Positions 16,514 to 26,109 of a DNA stretch of 64,000 nucleotides are shown in pieces. The stretch comes from Scopulibacillus darangshiensis. GTDB taxonomy: Bacteria; Bacillota; Bacilli; Bacillales; Sporolactobacillaceae. The DNA is taken from the NCBI RefSeq assembly GCF_004341035.1, contig NZ_SLXK01000022.1, forward strand, positions 1 through 64,000, written 5' to 3'. Made by a program: the position numbers and the translations under genes. The notes beneath the pieces were generated by a model. It made no database searches. It was not told the DNA's origin and saw only the letters and a list, made by a program, of their open reading frames with translations. How positions within the stretch are numbered: the stretch's first letter is position 1; the number at the start of each line of letters is the position of its first letter.

Positions 16514-18241
16514 GATTTTCCTAAATAAAGTTGCTCTTCCTATTCCCAACAATTTGCTAGCTTCCTCAATATTGAGATCTTGACTTTGTACATACTGAAG
16601 TGCTTTTTTAATTAGCTCTTCCTCCATGTCAACTAAAGAAAAAGATGGGGAAGCAAGCGGAAGACTCTTTTTGTCAATTTCTAATTTCCTATGGATTAGT
16701 TCTGCCGCAACTTCCATGGTAACCCATCCGTTAGAGATAAAGTTAAATAAATATTCTATGAAATTTTTTAGTTCTCGGACATTACCCTTCCAAGGATATT
16801 TTACAATTAAATTTTTCACATCCCTTCCAAGCCCTAATACATTTGCATGGAAATAATCATTAAAATAGGAAACATAGTATTCACTAAGTGCAAGAATATC
16901 TTCTTTTCTGCTTCTAAGTGGCGGTATCACGATAGGAATGACATTTAAGCGAAAAAATAAATCCTCTCTGAAAGTTTTGTTGTTGACCATCTCCTGAAGA
17001 TCCTTATTAGTTGCAGCAATCACACGTACATCCACAGGTATAGGAAGGGTTCCACCAAGACGTTCAATTTCCCTCTGCTGAAGAACGCGTAATAATTTCA
17101 CCTGCAACAGCTGGGGCATTTCTCCAATTTCATCCAAAAATATTGTACCATTTTGAGCTAATTCAAACTTACCTACTTTACCCTTATTATTTGCTCCTGT
17201 AAATGCCCCTCTGTCATATCCGAATAATTCACTCTCTAACAGATTTTCTGGAATTGCACCACAATTGACAGTAATAAAAGGATTTTCTTTCCTCATACTA
17301 GAAAAGTGAATAGCTTTAGCAAACTCTTCCTTACCAGTTCCGCTTTCCCCTTGAATTAAAATGGTAGAATCTGATTGAGAAACTCTGTAGGCATATTCTT
17401 TTACCTCTATAATTTGTGCGCTGACTCCGATAATTCGATTAAACGGTTTTCTTTGTTCTTCTGTTGCCATTTCTGCCAGATTTCGAATATCATTGACATC
17501 CTGAAGACTAATAAGATACTCAGGCTCCCCAACAGAAGACAGCATTTGTTTTGTTAAATATAAAGATTTTTCGCCCTCGTTCGTGATAAGAGTGACCGTT
17601 TGTTTGGAAAGCGCTTCATCCCAAACAAATTCTCTGAGTAACTTTTGTACCTTTTGCGGGGCAAATTTGTCCTCTATTTCCAATAGTAGCTCCGCTTTCA
17701 GATTCATTTCACTTATCTTCCCTTTATCATTAATTACAATCATTCCCTCATTTACAAGGTTCATCAACTTGACCATTTTTTCTGAAGTCCTTGTAAGCTG
17801 CTCAAGTGAGTAGTGTACATGTAATTTACTTGAAAGAAGATCGGCCATTTTTCCTAAAAAGGTTAAGATCCCTTCCTTATTTTCAAAAAGGCGCTTCCTT
17901 TGTTCTTCATTAAACGCTAGTAGCCCGATTACACCAATTGCTCTATTTTTATATGTAATAGGCGTACTGATCTCTCCTGTTTCAGAACAATTTTGATAGA
18001 ATCTACACCGTTCACAAACTGCGTCGAACCCCGGATTGGTTACGATAACTGCCTGCCCCGTTCGTATAGCGGATTGATAGGCCAAGTCCCCTTCCATTTT
18101 GTGAAGAACACTCACCTTTTGTTCCCCAGTCCCTGCCACCCTTATAAAACGGTGATTAGCAATTTCGACCTCAATCTTTAATACAGCTGCTATTGCATCA
18201 GCAATACTTTGGACGATAGGTTGAATATCCATCAAATCCAT
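16490..18241 (-). CDS. Sigma-54-dependent transcriptional activator (GAF-PAS-AAA+-Fis)
   Basis: A 583-residue enhancer-binding protein. The N-terminal GAF-like domain contains a cysteine cluster (VCERCRFYQNC) that could bind metal or sense redox state. A PAS-like region with MNLVNEGMIVINDKGKISEMN follows. The central AAA+ domain has Walker A (GESGTGKEEFAKAI), the sigma-54 contacting loop (ELFGYDRGAFTGA), Walker B (TIFLDEIGEMP) and the arginine-finger region (FREDLFFRLNV). The C-terminus is a Fis-type HTH (NIEEASKLLGIGRATLFRKIKKY). The ATG at 18241 is chosen because GGAGGTG (18246-18253 region) sits just before it; the upstream start lacks a site. It most likely activates the downstream ridA-dpaL operon through the palindromes between them. 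Confidence 0.92.
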   Translation of the reverse strand: MDLMDIQPIVQSIADAIAAVLKIEVEIANHRFIRVAGTGEQKVSVLHKMEGDLAYQSAIRTGQAVIVTNPGFDAVCERCRFYQNCSETGEISTPITYKNRAIGVIGLLAFNEEQRKRLFENKEGILTFLGKMADLLSSKLHVHYSLEQLTRTSEKMVKLMNLVNEGMIVINDKGKISEMNLKAELLLEIEDKFAPQKVQKLLREFVWDEALSKQTVTLITNEGEKSLYLTKQMLSSVGEPEYLISLQDVNDIRNLAEMATEEQRKPFNRIIGVSAQIIEVKEYAYRVSQSDSTILIQGESGTGKEEFAKAIHFSSMRKENPFITVNCGAIPENLLESELFGYDRGAFTGANNKGKVGKFELAQNGTIFLDEIGEMPQLLQVKLLRVLQQREIERLGGTLPIPVDVRVIAATNKDLQEMVNNKTFREDLFFRLNVIPIVIPPLRSRKEDILALSEYYVSYFNDYFHANVLGLGRDVKNLIVKYPWKGNVRELKNFIEYLFNFISNGWVTMEVAAELIHRKLEIDKKSLPLASPSFSLVDMEEELIKKALQYVQSQDLNIEEASKLLGIGRATLFRKIKKYQIET

Positions 18242-18413
18242 ATTCACACCTCCAAATGTAGTTTGCATAATTTTATTAGACTTCGGATCATACTCGGAAT
18301 TCTAGCATAATAGAGTATTTTGATACATACCCAAAGCTTCTATGTTTATAAGACTTAACTATATTTTCAGTTAACTTGGTTCGGAAAGATTGCCCTCAAA
18401 TAGAGCAAATCAA

Positions 18414-19346
18414 TCAAGCACCTTCTTTAATCTCAAACTTCGTACTCGCGAGTCCAATGACTTCTTTCGTTGGATCATTATCCTTAAACTGAACTGCTGT
18501 TACCGTGTATATCCCCGGCTTTAGCAAATCACCTTCTAGATCAAGTGTTGTTGCTGTCTCTTCACCGACTTGCTCAGCCTGGACAAACTTTTTATTTACA
18601 TAGATATAGGTTTGTTTATCCCCTTCGAAGTTGGACAAATCAATATCAGTCTGGGTAAAGGATGTATTCTTGTCCACAAACAATACCGGCACATTGCCAT
18701 TTTCCGATGACCCCGCCGGTGTTTCAATGACAACCTTCCCATTTCCTTTTGCTGTGGTATCGGATGGGAAAGGATACTTGCTTTTCTTTTCCGAAGCCGC
18801 TTGTTCCTTCATCTGCTTTTTAACTGCCTCCGGAACGGGCGTTTTAAAATTTGACCTAAGATCTTTAAATGCCTTCCTCATCTCTTGGTCACTCGATTCC
18901 GGTGAATAGCTGAACAGAACCTTATGATTCATCACCGCAAAAATAGATTCATGCAACTCCTTGTTGTCATCCAGGCTATGCAATAAAACAAGAGTTGCCT
19001 CCTTGCCGTCTTCTTTCTGTTTAATGGATTCAATCACTTTATAATCTGATTTTTTATCCTCCGGTGGCGCAGCAGCACCTAATTTATAAATATCCTTCGT
19101 TTCATCCGCTACATAATCATCCACTGCCTTAACGCGGGTATCCTCATCCTCGCTGTCGTAGCCAGCGATAAACTTCAACACCATCTTCTCATCGGCATTT
19201 AAATGCTTTTTACCTTTTGAAGCCTCAGCCTTCTTCTCTTCCGTCTCATTCTTCTTGTTATTACTTGATGTCTTATCTGAACCACAGCCAGCTAAGACTA
19301 CACCAAATAACAAAACTGCAGCTAATGCAAAAATTAACTTTTTCAA
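18414..19346 (-). CDS. Lipoprotein of unknown function
   Basis: About 310 residues if started at the TTG at 19346. This start places a normal signal sequence (KKLIFALAAVLLFGVVLAGC) at the N-terminus with a lipobox LAGC. Upstream codons belong to the 3' end of galE. A charged, low-complexity spacer follows the lipid-modified Cys. A middle region contains an all-alpha/beta segment (DEKMVLKFIAGYDSEDEDTR...). The C-terminal 110 residues are beta-rich, ending with GIYTVTAVQFKDNDPTKEVIGLASTKFEI, like a small immunoglobulin-like domain. I do not recognise the family. Start is about 20 bp after the galE stop, at the distal end of the polysaccharide locus. Confidence 0.65.
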   Translation of the reverse strand: MKKLIFALAAVLLFGVVLAGCGSDKTSSNNKKNETEEKKAEASKGKKHLNADEKMVLKFIAGYDSEDEDTRVKAVDDYVADETKDIYKLGAAAPPEDKKSDYKVIESIKQKEDGKEATLVLLHSLDDNKELHESIFAVMNHKVLFSYSPESSDQEMRKAFKDLRSNFKTPVPEAVKKQMKEQAASEKKSKYPFPSDTTAKGNGKVVIETPAGSSENGNVPVLFVDKNTSFTQTDIDLSNFEGDKQTYIYVNKKFVQAEQVGEETATTLDLEGDLLKPGIYTVTAVQFKDNDPTKEVIGLASTKFEIKEGA

Positions 19347-19365
19347 TTCTCTTTCTCTCGCTTCC

Positions 19366-20060
19366 CTAATTTCTTTTATCTGAATACCCCTCTGGATGCC
19401 CCTGATGCCATCCCCAAGCCGACTCAATAATATCCTCCAACTTATATTGCGGCATCCAGCCTATATCCGCTTTTGCCTTATCCGATGATGCAACAAACTT
19501 AGCCGGATCTCCCCGCGCGCCGATCGGCATACTCAATCGTTGTCTTAATGCCCGTGACCTTTTCGCAGGCTGCTATAATTTCCTTAACAGAATAACCTTC
19601 ACCGATTCCTAGGTTATAAATTTCATTCTTATGTGTACCATTTAACAGAGCTTCGAGCCCTAATATATGAGCCTGCGCAAGATCAGTCACGTGGATATAA
19701 TCGCGGATACAAGAGCCATCCGGTGCATCATAATCAGTTCCAAATATCGATATCTTTTCACGCTTGCCTTGCAAATGCTGAAGAACCAATGGAATCAAAT
19801 GTGTTTCCGGGTGGTGATCCTCGCCTATCAAACCACTATCATTAGCCCCGCTGCATTAAAATAGCGGAAAACCACATAGGAAAGATCATAGGCAGTAGAA
19901 AAGTCAGCCAAACATTGCTCCACCATTAACTTTGACTTTCCATATGGATTGATTGGCTGAGTTGGGCTGGCCTCCGTAATAACGTCCACTTTCGGAACCC
20001 CGTAGGTCGCTGCTGTTGATGAAAACCTTTTCTTCTCTAATACTCGAGTAATTTATATAC
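19366..20060 (-). pseudogene. galE: Frameshifted and 5'-truncated galE (UDP-glucose 4-epimerase)
   Basis: GalE sequence can be followed in pieces across frames on the minus strand. These are the STAATYGVPKV strand region, PINPYGKSKLMVEQCLADFSTAYDLSYVVFRYFNAAG (which includes the YxxxK catalytic pair), IGEDHHPETHLIPLVLQ, CIRDYIHVTDLAQAHILGLEAL, and the C-terminus [24 protein letters not shown]. At least three single-base indels break it: near 20015, near 19850 within NAAG-ANDSG, and near 19500 before GDPAK. Upstream of about 20060 the N-terminal Rossmann GxxGxxG portion is missing. The enzyme should be lost, so UDP-galactose supply must come from another copy if needed. Confidence 0.85.
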
Positions 20061-20112
20061 CGAATTTTAACAGTATCAAAGATACGCTTCAAACATCCAA
20101 TTAAATGGAAAT

Positions 20113-21492
20113 CTACACATCCTGATCCCATTTAGTTTTTACCTGGTTATTCCTTAAATCGTTCTGCCGTAACATTTTACCTATAAAGAAGCCCGTTAAT
20201 ATCCAATAAAGTGACCCTTGAATAGCAACCAAATATGCTTCTTGAGTCATACCGAATATTATAAAACCAAAGGTAAAGAGCAATAGAAATAGTGCATCAG
20301 TATAGTTTCTTTTAAAGTTAACAAAGCAAAAAAGGATAATTGACCCAATTAGGATGATCCACAATATAAGTCCTACGACTCCGACTTCCACTAATAAACG
20401 TACATATTGGTTATCTGCTTGCAACGTAAACGATCCTACAATAACCTGCATAAAACCCTTGCCATTACCGAAAATATATCCTATTGTGTCGCTATGAGAA
20501 AGGTAATTACCCCAATGGTTTAATCTTGTGTCAGTGCCTTCCTCAATACGAGAAAAACGATCAAATATTGAAGTCCCCAAAGTTGCAAATAGCTTATACC
20601 CTAGGGGAATAATAGCTGAAGATAAATAAATTGCAATAAATATCTTTTTATAATTCCATTTTTTCCTACATAAAGAAATAAACAGATAAAGTAAAAACGT
20701 TACTATCAAAACAAGGGTTGCTGTTCTTGAAATGGTTGCAACTGTAAGAATTGCTGATATACACGAACCAACTGAAAGAAAAAGTGAATGGCTTCGTTTT
20801 TCAGCTGTCGAACTCATGTACATAAGAAATATAGTTATGATAAAAAATACAACACCTGATTGACTTGGGTTTTGCACACTAATAATTCCAATCCCGTAAT
20901 ATCCTCGAATATTTCCGGTGACCAATTGGAATAATCCCCACAAGATTGTGATTAACGATGCTATGAAAAATGTCTTTCTAACTTTACTAGAGAATCCTTC
21001 CTTATTTCTGGCTAGGTAGTAAAAAGCTATGAAATAAATAAAATATTGTATTTCTTTAATAAAAAATAACAAATAGATTGACTGAAGATGATCAAATACA
21101 ACTCTTACCAAGCTAATAAACAGGCTATATATTAAATAAGCAAACACCCATTTTATTATTGGCGGCGCATTTAACGCTCTTTTCCTTCCATATACAAATG
21201 TAAAGATCAAACCTAAAGTAAGAAAGATAACTATAAAATCGTCCAACCTAAAACCTATTCCAGAAAGTGATATCCCAGGAATAAGGATTAAGCTCAATAT
21301 TAAAAACTGGCTAAAAAGAGATAACATTTTGTTCCTTTTTACCACCGTAAACACAAAAAATAGCACCGATATAAACAAAGAAATGCCTATTATAAAAAAA
21401 TCCATTGTGCCATATACTGACAAAACACCTATCGATATAGACACAAATAAAGCTAGAAGCAGTGATAATATGTTGTTTTTTTCTAGAATCAT
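20113..21492 (-). CDS. O-antigen ligase/polymerase-like membrane protein (Wzy type)
   Basis: A 459-residue polytopic membrane protein with about 11-12 hydrophobic segments and a large extracytoplasmic loop late in the protein (IFDRFSRIEEGTDTRLNHWGNYL, then FGNGKGFMQV). This layout and the R...G.D.R...W motif are typical of Wzy polymerases and O-antigen ligases. It would polymerise lipid-linked repeat units on the outer face of the membrane. It sits directly upstream of the galE remnant and downstream of the flippase, as in Wzx/Wzy-dependent capsule or exopolysaccharide loci. Sequence is AT-rich compared with the right half of the window. Confidence 0.8.
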   Translation of the reverse strand: MILEKNNILSLLLALFVSISIGVLSVYGTMDFFIIGISLFISVLFFVFTVVKRNKMLSLFSQFLILSLILIPGISLSGIGFRLDDFIVIFLTLGLIFTFVYGRKRALNAPPIIKWVFAYLIYSLFISLVRVVFDHLQSIYLLFFIKEIQYFIYFIAFYYLARNKEGFSSKVRKTFFIASLITILWGLFQLVTGNIRGYYGIGIISVQNPSQSGVVFFIITIFLMYMSSTAEKRSHSLFLSVGSCISAILTVATISRTATLVLIVTFLLYLFISLCRKKWNYKKIFIAIYLSSAIIPLGYKLFATLGTSIFDRFSRIEEGTDTRLNHWGNYLSHSDTIGYIFGNGKGFMQVIVGSFTLQADNQYVRLLVEVGVVGLILWIILIGSIILFCFVNFKRNYTDALFLLLFTFGFIIFGMTQEAYLVAIQGSLYWILTGFFIGKMLRQNDLRNNQVKTKWDQDV

Positions 21493-21898
21493 TATTTAAT
21501 TAGCCCCTTTTATCACCAGTTAATATTTTACTATGTTTTGCTTGTTAGCCACGCCATTATTAATTACCTCCTGGAAAGAAAATTTGCTTTTTATATTGGA
21601 ACGTTCCCTATACCCGGTCAGAGGATTAATAGTAACCAAGTATCATGGCTTATTCCGTATTATTTGAACGGAGAATAAATACCTGGAAACTTCGGTAATA
21701 ACAGAAACACTATAAGCTACATCGAGATAGACAAGGGGGTCCGCTCACGTAGGAATCCAAATGAATCAAGCTAGTTTCTAAAATCAGTGTCCAAGTTTGC
21801 TTCCAAAAAAAATTTCCACTTATTAATTATACCTATGATAACTGTAAAAATTTGATAGTAGAACTATATTAATTCATCATTCCTTTGAGTTTTAATCA
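21493..21898. other. Intergenic region with an orphan ribosome binding site
   Basis: About 400 AT-rich bases between polymerase and flippase genes with no usable gene. On the minus strand near 21550-21575 there is a strong AGGAGGTAATTAATAATG start signal, but its reading frame closes after eight codons (MAWLTSKT). This looks like the scar of a deleted gene, possibly a glycosyltransferase, between flippase and polymerase. Confidence 0.4.
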
Positions 21899-23212
21899 TT
21901 ATAAATAACTATTTTTATTTTGTTGTTTAACCAACTTCCTTACATTAAAAAAAATTAAAAGTAAAAGCAAAATATATGATATTGACATAGCCAGTCCATA
22001 TAAGGAAATTGCTATCTCTACACCCGCCCCAATATACTTTGGTAAAAAAAATGCAGAGAAAACTAGTGTTATCCTTATTATTTGCCAAATCAATTGTTGC
22101 ACCTGACTCCCCAATAGTTCCAATGTCTGTGATACAGGCGAAACAATAAATTCCATTAAATACATTACACCTAAAAGTTGTACAAATACTCCTGTTTTAT
22201 ACCAAGAATCCCCAAAGATAAAAGCAAACATTTTGGGACCGAAAAATATTAAAAGCAAGGTTGGTAAAATTCCAATTAAAAATAATCTTTTAGTTGTAAC
22301 TATTAAAAGCCCTTTTAATTTATCTGGTGAATTCTTTGCTAAGACAGGTACCTCACTAATATACACTTGGGTTACAGCTTTACCAAGCAAGGCTATAGGA
22401 GCCCCAACTACCCTACTTCCAAGAGAATACCATCCAACTACGCTTGAACCATATAAAGGTGCCAAAACAAGGGGGGGAAGTTGAAGACCGACAACATTAA
22501 AAAAACCTGACCAACTTGAAATTAAAGGGAAATTTTTATATTTTAAAGCTACATATATCCCTTTTTTAAATTTAAACTGTTTTAGGTAATCAAGACCGTC
22601 CTTCAAAACTGCCTTTCCTAAAGCACCACTCCCCGCAATTCTTCCAAATGCATCTCCAATCAATAATCCAATTGGCCCACTCGACATTACACCAATAAGC
22701 AATTGAGTTATAGACATCCCTAAGCTTTGACTAAACTTCGTCTTTGCTATTTTTCCATACTCTTTCTTTCTTATAGCCCAGTAACTTAAGACATTGTAAA
22801 CCCCTAATCCAAAAACGCTTATTGGAAGGATATACATATATGGTATCAAGGATACAGCGTTTAAATAGGTAAATAGTGCATCTCCAAGGATAAATAAGAA
22901 TACGAATAACAAAAGGGTTAATAGAAAGTTTAGAATTAACGCTAATACTACCACGTGTAATGCTTCTTTATCATCTTCAGGTAATAAAATTGCTAATTCA
23001 TATCTAAATGAAGAATTGACGCCTATAATTGCAATAGCAGAGGTGAAAATTGCCATCACTCCAAAATCTATTGGTCCATAAATTCTTGATAGAACAGGGG
23101 AGATTATAAATAATATCAACTGACCCAAAGCAGTTCCACCAACCAATAGAATAATATTTTTAAGAAAATTATTTGATTTAAACTTCTTAATAATTTTGTG
23201 ATGTAATTTCAT
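21899..23212 (-). CDS. Polysaccharide flippase (Wzx type, MATE/MOP superfamily)
   Basis: A 437-residue membrane protein with about 12 to 14 hydrophobic segments. The N-terminal NNFLKNIILLVGGTALGQLILFIISPVLSRIYGPIDFGVMAIFTS is the standard opening of polysaccharide flippases (PST family). The centre has FPLISSWSGFFNVVGLQLPPLVLAPLYGSSVVGWYSLGSRV. It moves undecaprenyl-linked repeat units across the membrane for the Wzy-like polymerase encoded downstream. Codon and base composition are AT-rich like the surrounding locus. Confidence 0.88.
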   Translation of the reverse strand: MKLHHKIIKKFKSNNFLKNIILLVGGTALGQLILFIISPVLSRIYGPIDFGVMAIFTSAIAIIGVNSSFRYELAILLPEDDKEALHVVVLALILNFLLTLLLFVFLFILGDALFTYLNAVSLIPYMYILPISVFGLGVYNVLSYWAIRKKEYGKIAKTKFSQSLGMSITQLLIGVMSSGPIGLLIGDAFGRIAGSGALGKAVLKDGLDYLKQFKFKKGIYVALKYKNFPLISSWSGFFNVVGLQLPPLVLAPLYGSSVVGWYSLGSRVVGAPIALLGKAVTQVYISEVPVLAKNSPDKLKGLLIVTTKRLFLIGILPTLLLIFFGPKMFAFIFGDSWYKTGVFVQLLGVMYLMEFIVSPVSQTLELLGSQVQQLIWQIIRITLVFSAFFLPKYIGAGVEIAISLYGLAMSISYILLLLLIFFNVRKLVKQQNKNSYL

Positions 23213-23520
23213 TTTTAAATACCATATGACATTAGACCCAAACCAAACTATTGTTTTTTTCGTTCTTCACATGCCCTAATTTAAATTCTTTCGCTTGGTT
23301 TAAATCTTTATATGCATTCCTTGTTCTATAGTTATAAATCTTTTCATAGTTAAAATTACTATGAAAATTAATAATTAATCTCGATGAATCTCTATTTTAT
23401 CTACTTACATTTGAAGGTATCTTAGTGTTGAATTGGATATATTCGGATTAAAAAGGTAAAAAATTATCTTATTTGAAACTTCCATTTTATAGGTAGTATT
23501 CTTGTTTTAAATCCACTAAC
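23213..23520. other. AT-rich intergenic region
   Basis: About 300 bp of very AT-rich sequence between the flippase and the dehydrogenase genes. I see no gene, terminator or clear promoter in it. Confidence 0.5.
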
Positions 23521-24861
23521 TTAAAGTCTCCAATAACTATAACCACTCTTTTCAATCTCTTCCTTTTTAAGCATACTTTTCACGTCAATAATTACTTGCT
23601 CTTGACTATTAAAGTCCCCAAACATTCCATCTATCTGTTCTATACTCATATTCTTAAATTCCTCATGAGCTACGGCAAATACAATGCAATCAGCATCTTT
23701 TACATCTTTTAATCGAGCTAAGTCAATACCGTATTCGCACTTTGCATCATATGCATCAGCATGAGGATCAACAATTAAAGGCTCAATACTATACTCATTC
23801 AATCCTTTTATAATATCTACAACTTTTGAATTTCTTATATCAGGGCAATTCTCTTTAAAGGTAACTCCAAGAATAACCACATTAGCTTGTTTTACTACCT
23901 TATTAGCTAGAATTAACTTTTTAATAATTGAATCGACAATAAATTCTCCCATTCCATCATTAATCTTTCTTCCTGACAAAGTAATCTGACTGTGGTACCC
24001 TAATCTTTCAGCCTCATAAACAAAATAATAAGGGTCCACTCCTATACAATGACCCCCAACAAGTCCTGGATAGAATTTAAGTGCATTCCATTTTGTATTC
24101 ATAGCTTCAATAACATCGATGGTGTCAATACCCATGCGATCGAACACCATGGCAAGTTCATTCATAAAGGCTATGTTAATATCGCGTTGGCTATTCTCAA
24201 CAACTTTAGCAGCCTCGGCAACTTTTATAGAACTTGCTTTATGGACACCAGCTTCAATTACTAATTTATATATCTTAGCTATTTCTTCTAGGGTCTCACT
24301 ATCCATACCCGAAACTATTTTAATAATCTTTTCAAGCGTATGAACTTTATCACCAGGGTTAATACGTTCTGGGGAATAACCAACTTTAAAATCAGTACCA
24401 CATTTTAGTCCGGATTCCTTTTCAAGAATTGGAATACATATATCTTCTGTAACCCCAGGATAAACAGTAGATTCATAAACGACTATTGACCCCTTGGTAA
24501 GATTGCGACCAACAATAGTACTAGCTCCCTCTACTGGTGTAAGGTCTGGTGTCTTATCAGAGTTAATTGGGGTTGGAACAGCGACAACATGAAACTTTGC
24601 TTCTTTAAGTCTTGTTTCATCTGAGGTAAAATCTACCGTAGTCTGTTTGATTGACTCATTTCCTACCTCATTTGTAGGATCAATGCCTGAATTATATAGT
24701 TCTATCTTCTTTTCATTTAAGTCAAATCCAATAACATCAACTTTCTTTGCAAATGCAACAGCTAATGGCATTCCTACATAACCTAATCCGACCACTGAAA
24801 TTCTTTCTTGATTATTAACTATTTTTTCGTACAAGTTCAATTGATGCTTCCCCTCTTTCAT
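23521..24861 (-). CDS. Nucleotide sugar dehydrogenase (UDP-HexNAc 6-dehydrogenase, WbpO/TviB-like)
   Basis: A 446-residue NAD-dependent enzyme that oxidises C6 of a UDP-N-acetylhexosamine to the uronic acid. It has the Rossmann motif VVGLGYVGMPLAVAFAKK, YESTVYPGVTEDICIPILE, the KVAEAAKVVENSQRDINIAFMNELA helix, the catalytic cysteine in GLVGGHCIGVDPYY, and a C-terminal UDP-binding half (VVILGVTFKENCPDIRNSKVVDII). These match the TviB/WbpO branch rather than UDP-glucose dehydrogenase. The called ATG overlaps the preceding glycosyltransferase by 47 bp. A TTG at 24840 after GAGGGG is an equally good or better start. The product is presumably a component of the repeat unit. Confidence 0.85.
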   Translation of the reverse strand: MKEGKHQLNLYEKIVNNQERISVVGLGYVGMPLAVAFAKKVDVIGFDLNEKKIELYNSGIDPTNEVGNESIKQTTVDFTSDETRLKEAKFHVVAVPTPINSDKTPDLTPVEGASTIVGRNLTKGSIVVYESTVYPGVTEDICIPILEKESGLKCGTDFKVGYSPERINPGDKVHTLEKIIKIVSGMDSETLEEIAKIYKLVIEAGVHKASSIKVAEAAKVVENSQRDINIAFMNELAMVFDRMGIDTIDVIEAMNTKWNALKFYPGLVGGHCIGVDPYYFVYEAERLGYHSQITLSGRKINDGMGEFIVDSIIKKLILANKVVKQANVVILGVTFKENCPDIRNSKVVDIIKGLNEYSIEPLIVDPHADAYDAKCEYGIDLARLKDVKDADCIVFAVAHEEFKNMSIEQIDGMFGDFNSQEQVIIDVKSMLKKEEIEKSGYSYWRL

Positions 24862-26107
24862 TTACACATTCGATAATATTAATCAGTTTCTTCGTTAATC
24901 TATTAAAATCAAATTCATAGGCAGCTTTACGAGCATTTTTCCCCATTAAATTATTCCTACTCTCATTACTACAAGCTGTAATTACAGCTTTAGCAATCTC
25001 TTCGGCATTTTGTACGGGAGCACTAATTCCGCAGTCAAATTTTTCACAAATACTATAACCAGTTGAATATGTTTGAACAATAGCTTTCCCAGCTGCTAAA
25101 TACTCAAAAAATTTATTCTGACTTTGACCATATTTATCAAGTGAAGTACTTGAATTATGAAGTATATTTATATAAGCCCTTGTGAGTATGGAAGGCACAT
25201 ATTTTTTTTCAACGCGTCCCTTAAATATTATATTTTTAATATTCTCCTCTTCACAGCGCTTTTTAAGTACATTACTTTCATCACCATCTCCGTATATTAA
25301 AAATCTAATGTCTTTCCTTCCTTGATATTGAATTATTTTTGCAGCATCCAATAACAATCCAAGGTTGTTAACTTTCCTAATAGAACCGGTATACACAACA
25401 TTTTTGTAACCTTTATTATCCAAATCCGAATCACTTATATTGTAATCTTCACTATTATTGTCGAATGTACTGATTACTACTCCATTGCTTATATGCTTAA
25501 CCTTTGTTAAATCAATTTTTCTCTCCCAGCCTTGGTTGATAATATAATCTTTACCGCCTGCCCATGTCATGATGACAGAGTCGGCTTTCCTATATATCCA
25601 TTTTTCGCCCTGGTATAAAACTTTTGCGATAACACTACTTCTTCTTAAAGCACCATACGCTACAATGCTCTCCGGCCATAAATCCCTTACTTCACAGATA
25701 CATGGGATATTAAACTTCTTTGCTATTTTAATCCCTGCTACTAGGGTAAGGGGGTGAACACTTGAAGCTAAGATCACATCTGGTTTACCGTAAATTTCAG
25801 CGTAATCTTTAGCTACAGGAAAAAGTTTATTATAGAAGGTAATCATGTTCTTAACACGTTGTTTCCCGTTATTTAAATAACTAGGTGTTTCAACAAACAC
25901 GAATGGTATGTTGTTTAAAGTATCTGTAATAAATTTGTTGTTTTTTGTATCTATATTTTCATTTGAATTATGAACAGTAGACGCACAAAAAATAGTTGGG
26001 CTATATCCTCTTTTAATTAAATTTTCCGCAAACCAATAATGCCTACCTGCTTGGTCTTTATACATATTTGTTGCATAATGATTCCATATCCAAATATTTT
26101 TTTGCAT
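24815..26107 (-). CDS. Glycosyltransferase family 4 (WbuB-like)
   Basis: A 430-residue GT-B fold transferase. The N-terminal domain has NHYATNMYKDQAGRHYWFAENLIKRGY (acceptor-binding loop) and PDVILASSVHPLTLVAGIKIAKKFNIPCICEVRDLWPES, which is highly typical of WbuB/L-fucosamine-transferase-like enzymes. The C-terminal domain contains VVYTGSIRKVNNL and the donor-binding E-x7-E-like region around QNKFFEYLAAGKAIVQT. It would add a sugar to the lipid-linked intermediate started by the PglC-like transferase encoded upstream. It begins two bases after the acetyltransferase stop. Confidence 0.87.
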   Translation of the reverse strand: MQKNIWIWNHYATNMYKDQAGRHYWFAENLIKRGYSPTIFCASTVHNSNENIDTKNNKFITDTLNNIPFVFVETPSYLNNGKQRVKNMITFYNKLFPVAKDYAEIYGKPDVILASSVHPLTLVAGIKIAKKFNIPCICEVRDLWPESIVAYGALRRSSVIAKVLYQGEKWIYRKADSVIMTWAGGKDYIINQGWERKIDLTKVKHISNGVVISTFDNNSEDYNISDSDLDNKGYKNVVYTGSIRKVNNLGLLLDAAKIIQYQGRKDIRFLIYGDGDESNVLKKRCEEENIKNIIFKGRVEKKYVPSILTRAYINILHNSSTSLDKYGQSQNKFFEYLAAGKAIVQTYSTGYSICEKFDCGISAPVQNAEEIAKAVITACSNESRNNLMGKNARKAAYEFDFNRLTKKLINIIECVNERGEASIELVRKNS

Positions 26108-26109
26108 CT

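Noticed and set aside
19904-20131. Independent 75-residue protein beside the polymerase gene
   Set aside because: The frame is part of galE read out of phase; the correct-frame peptides match the epimerase.
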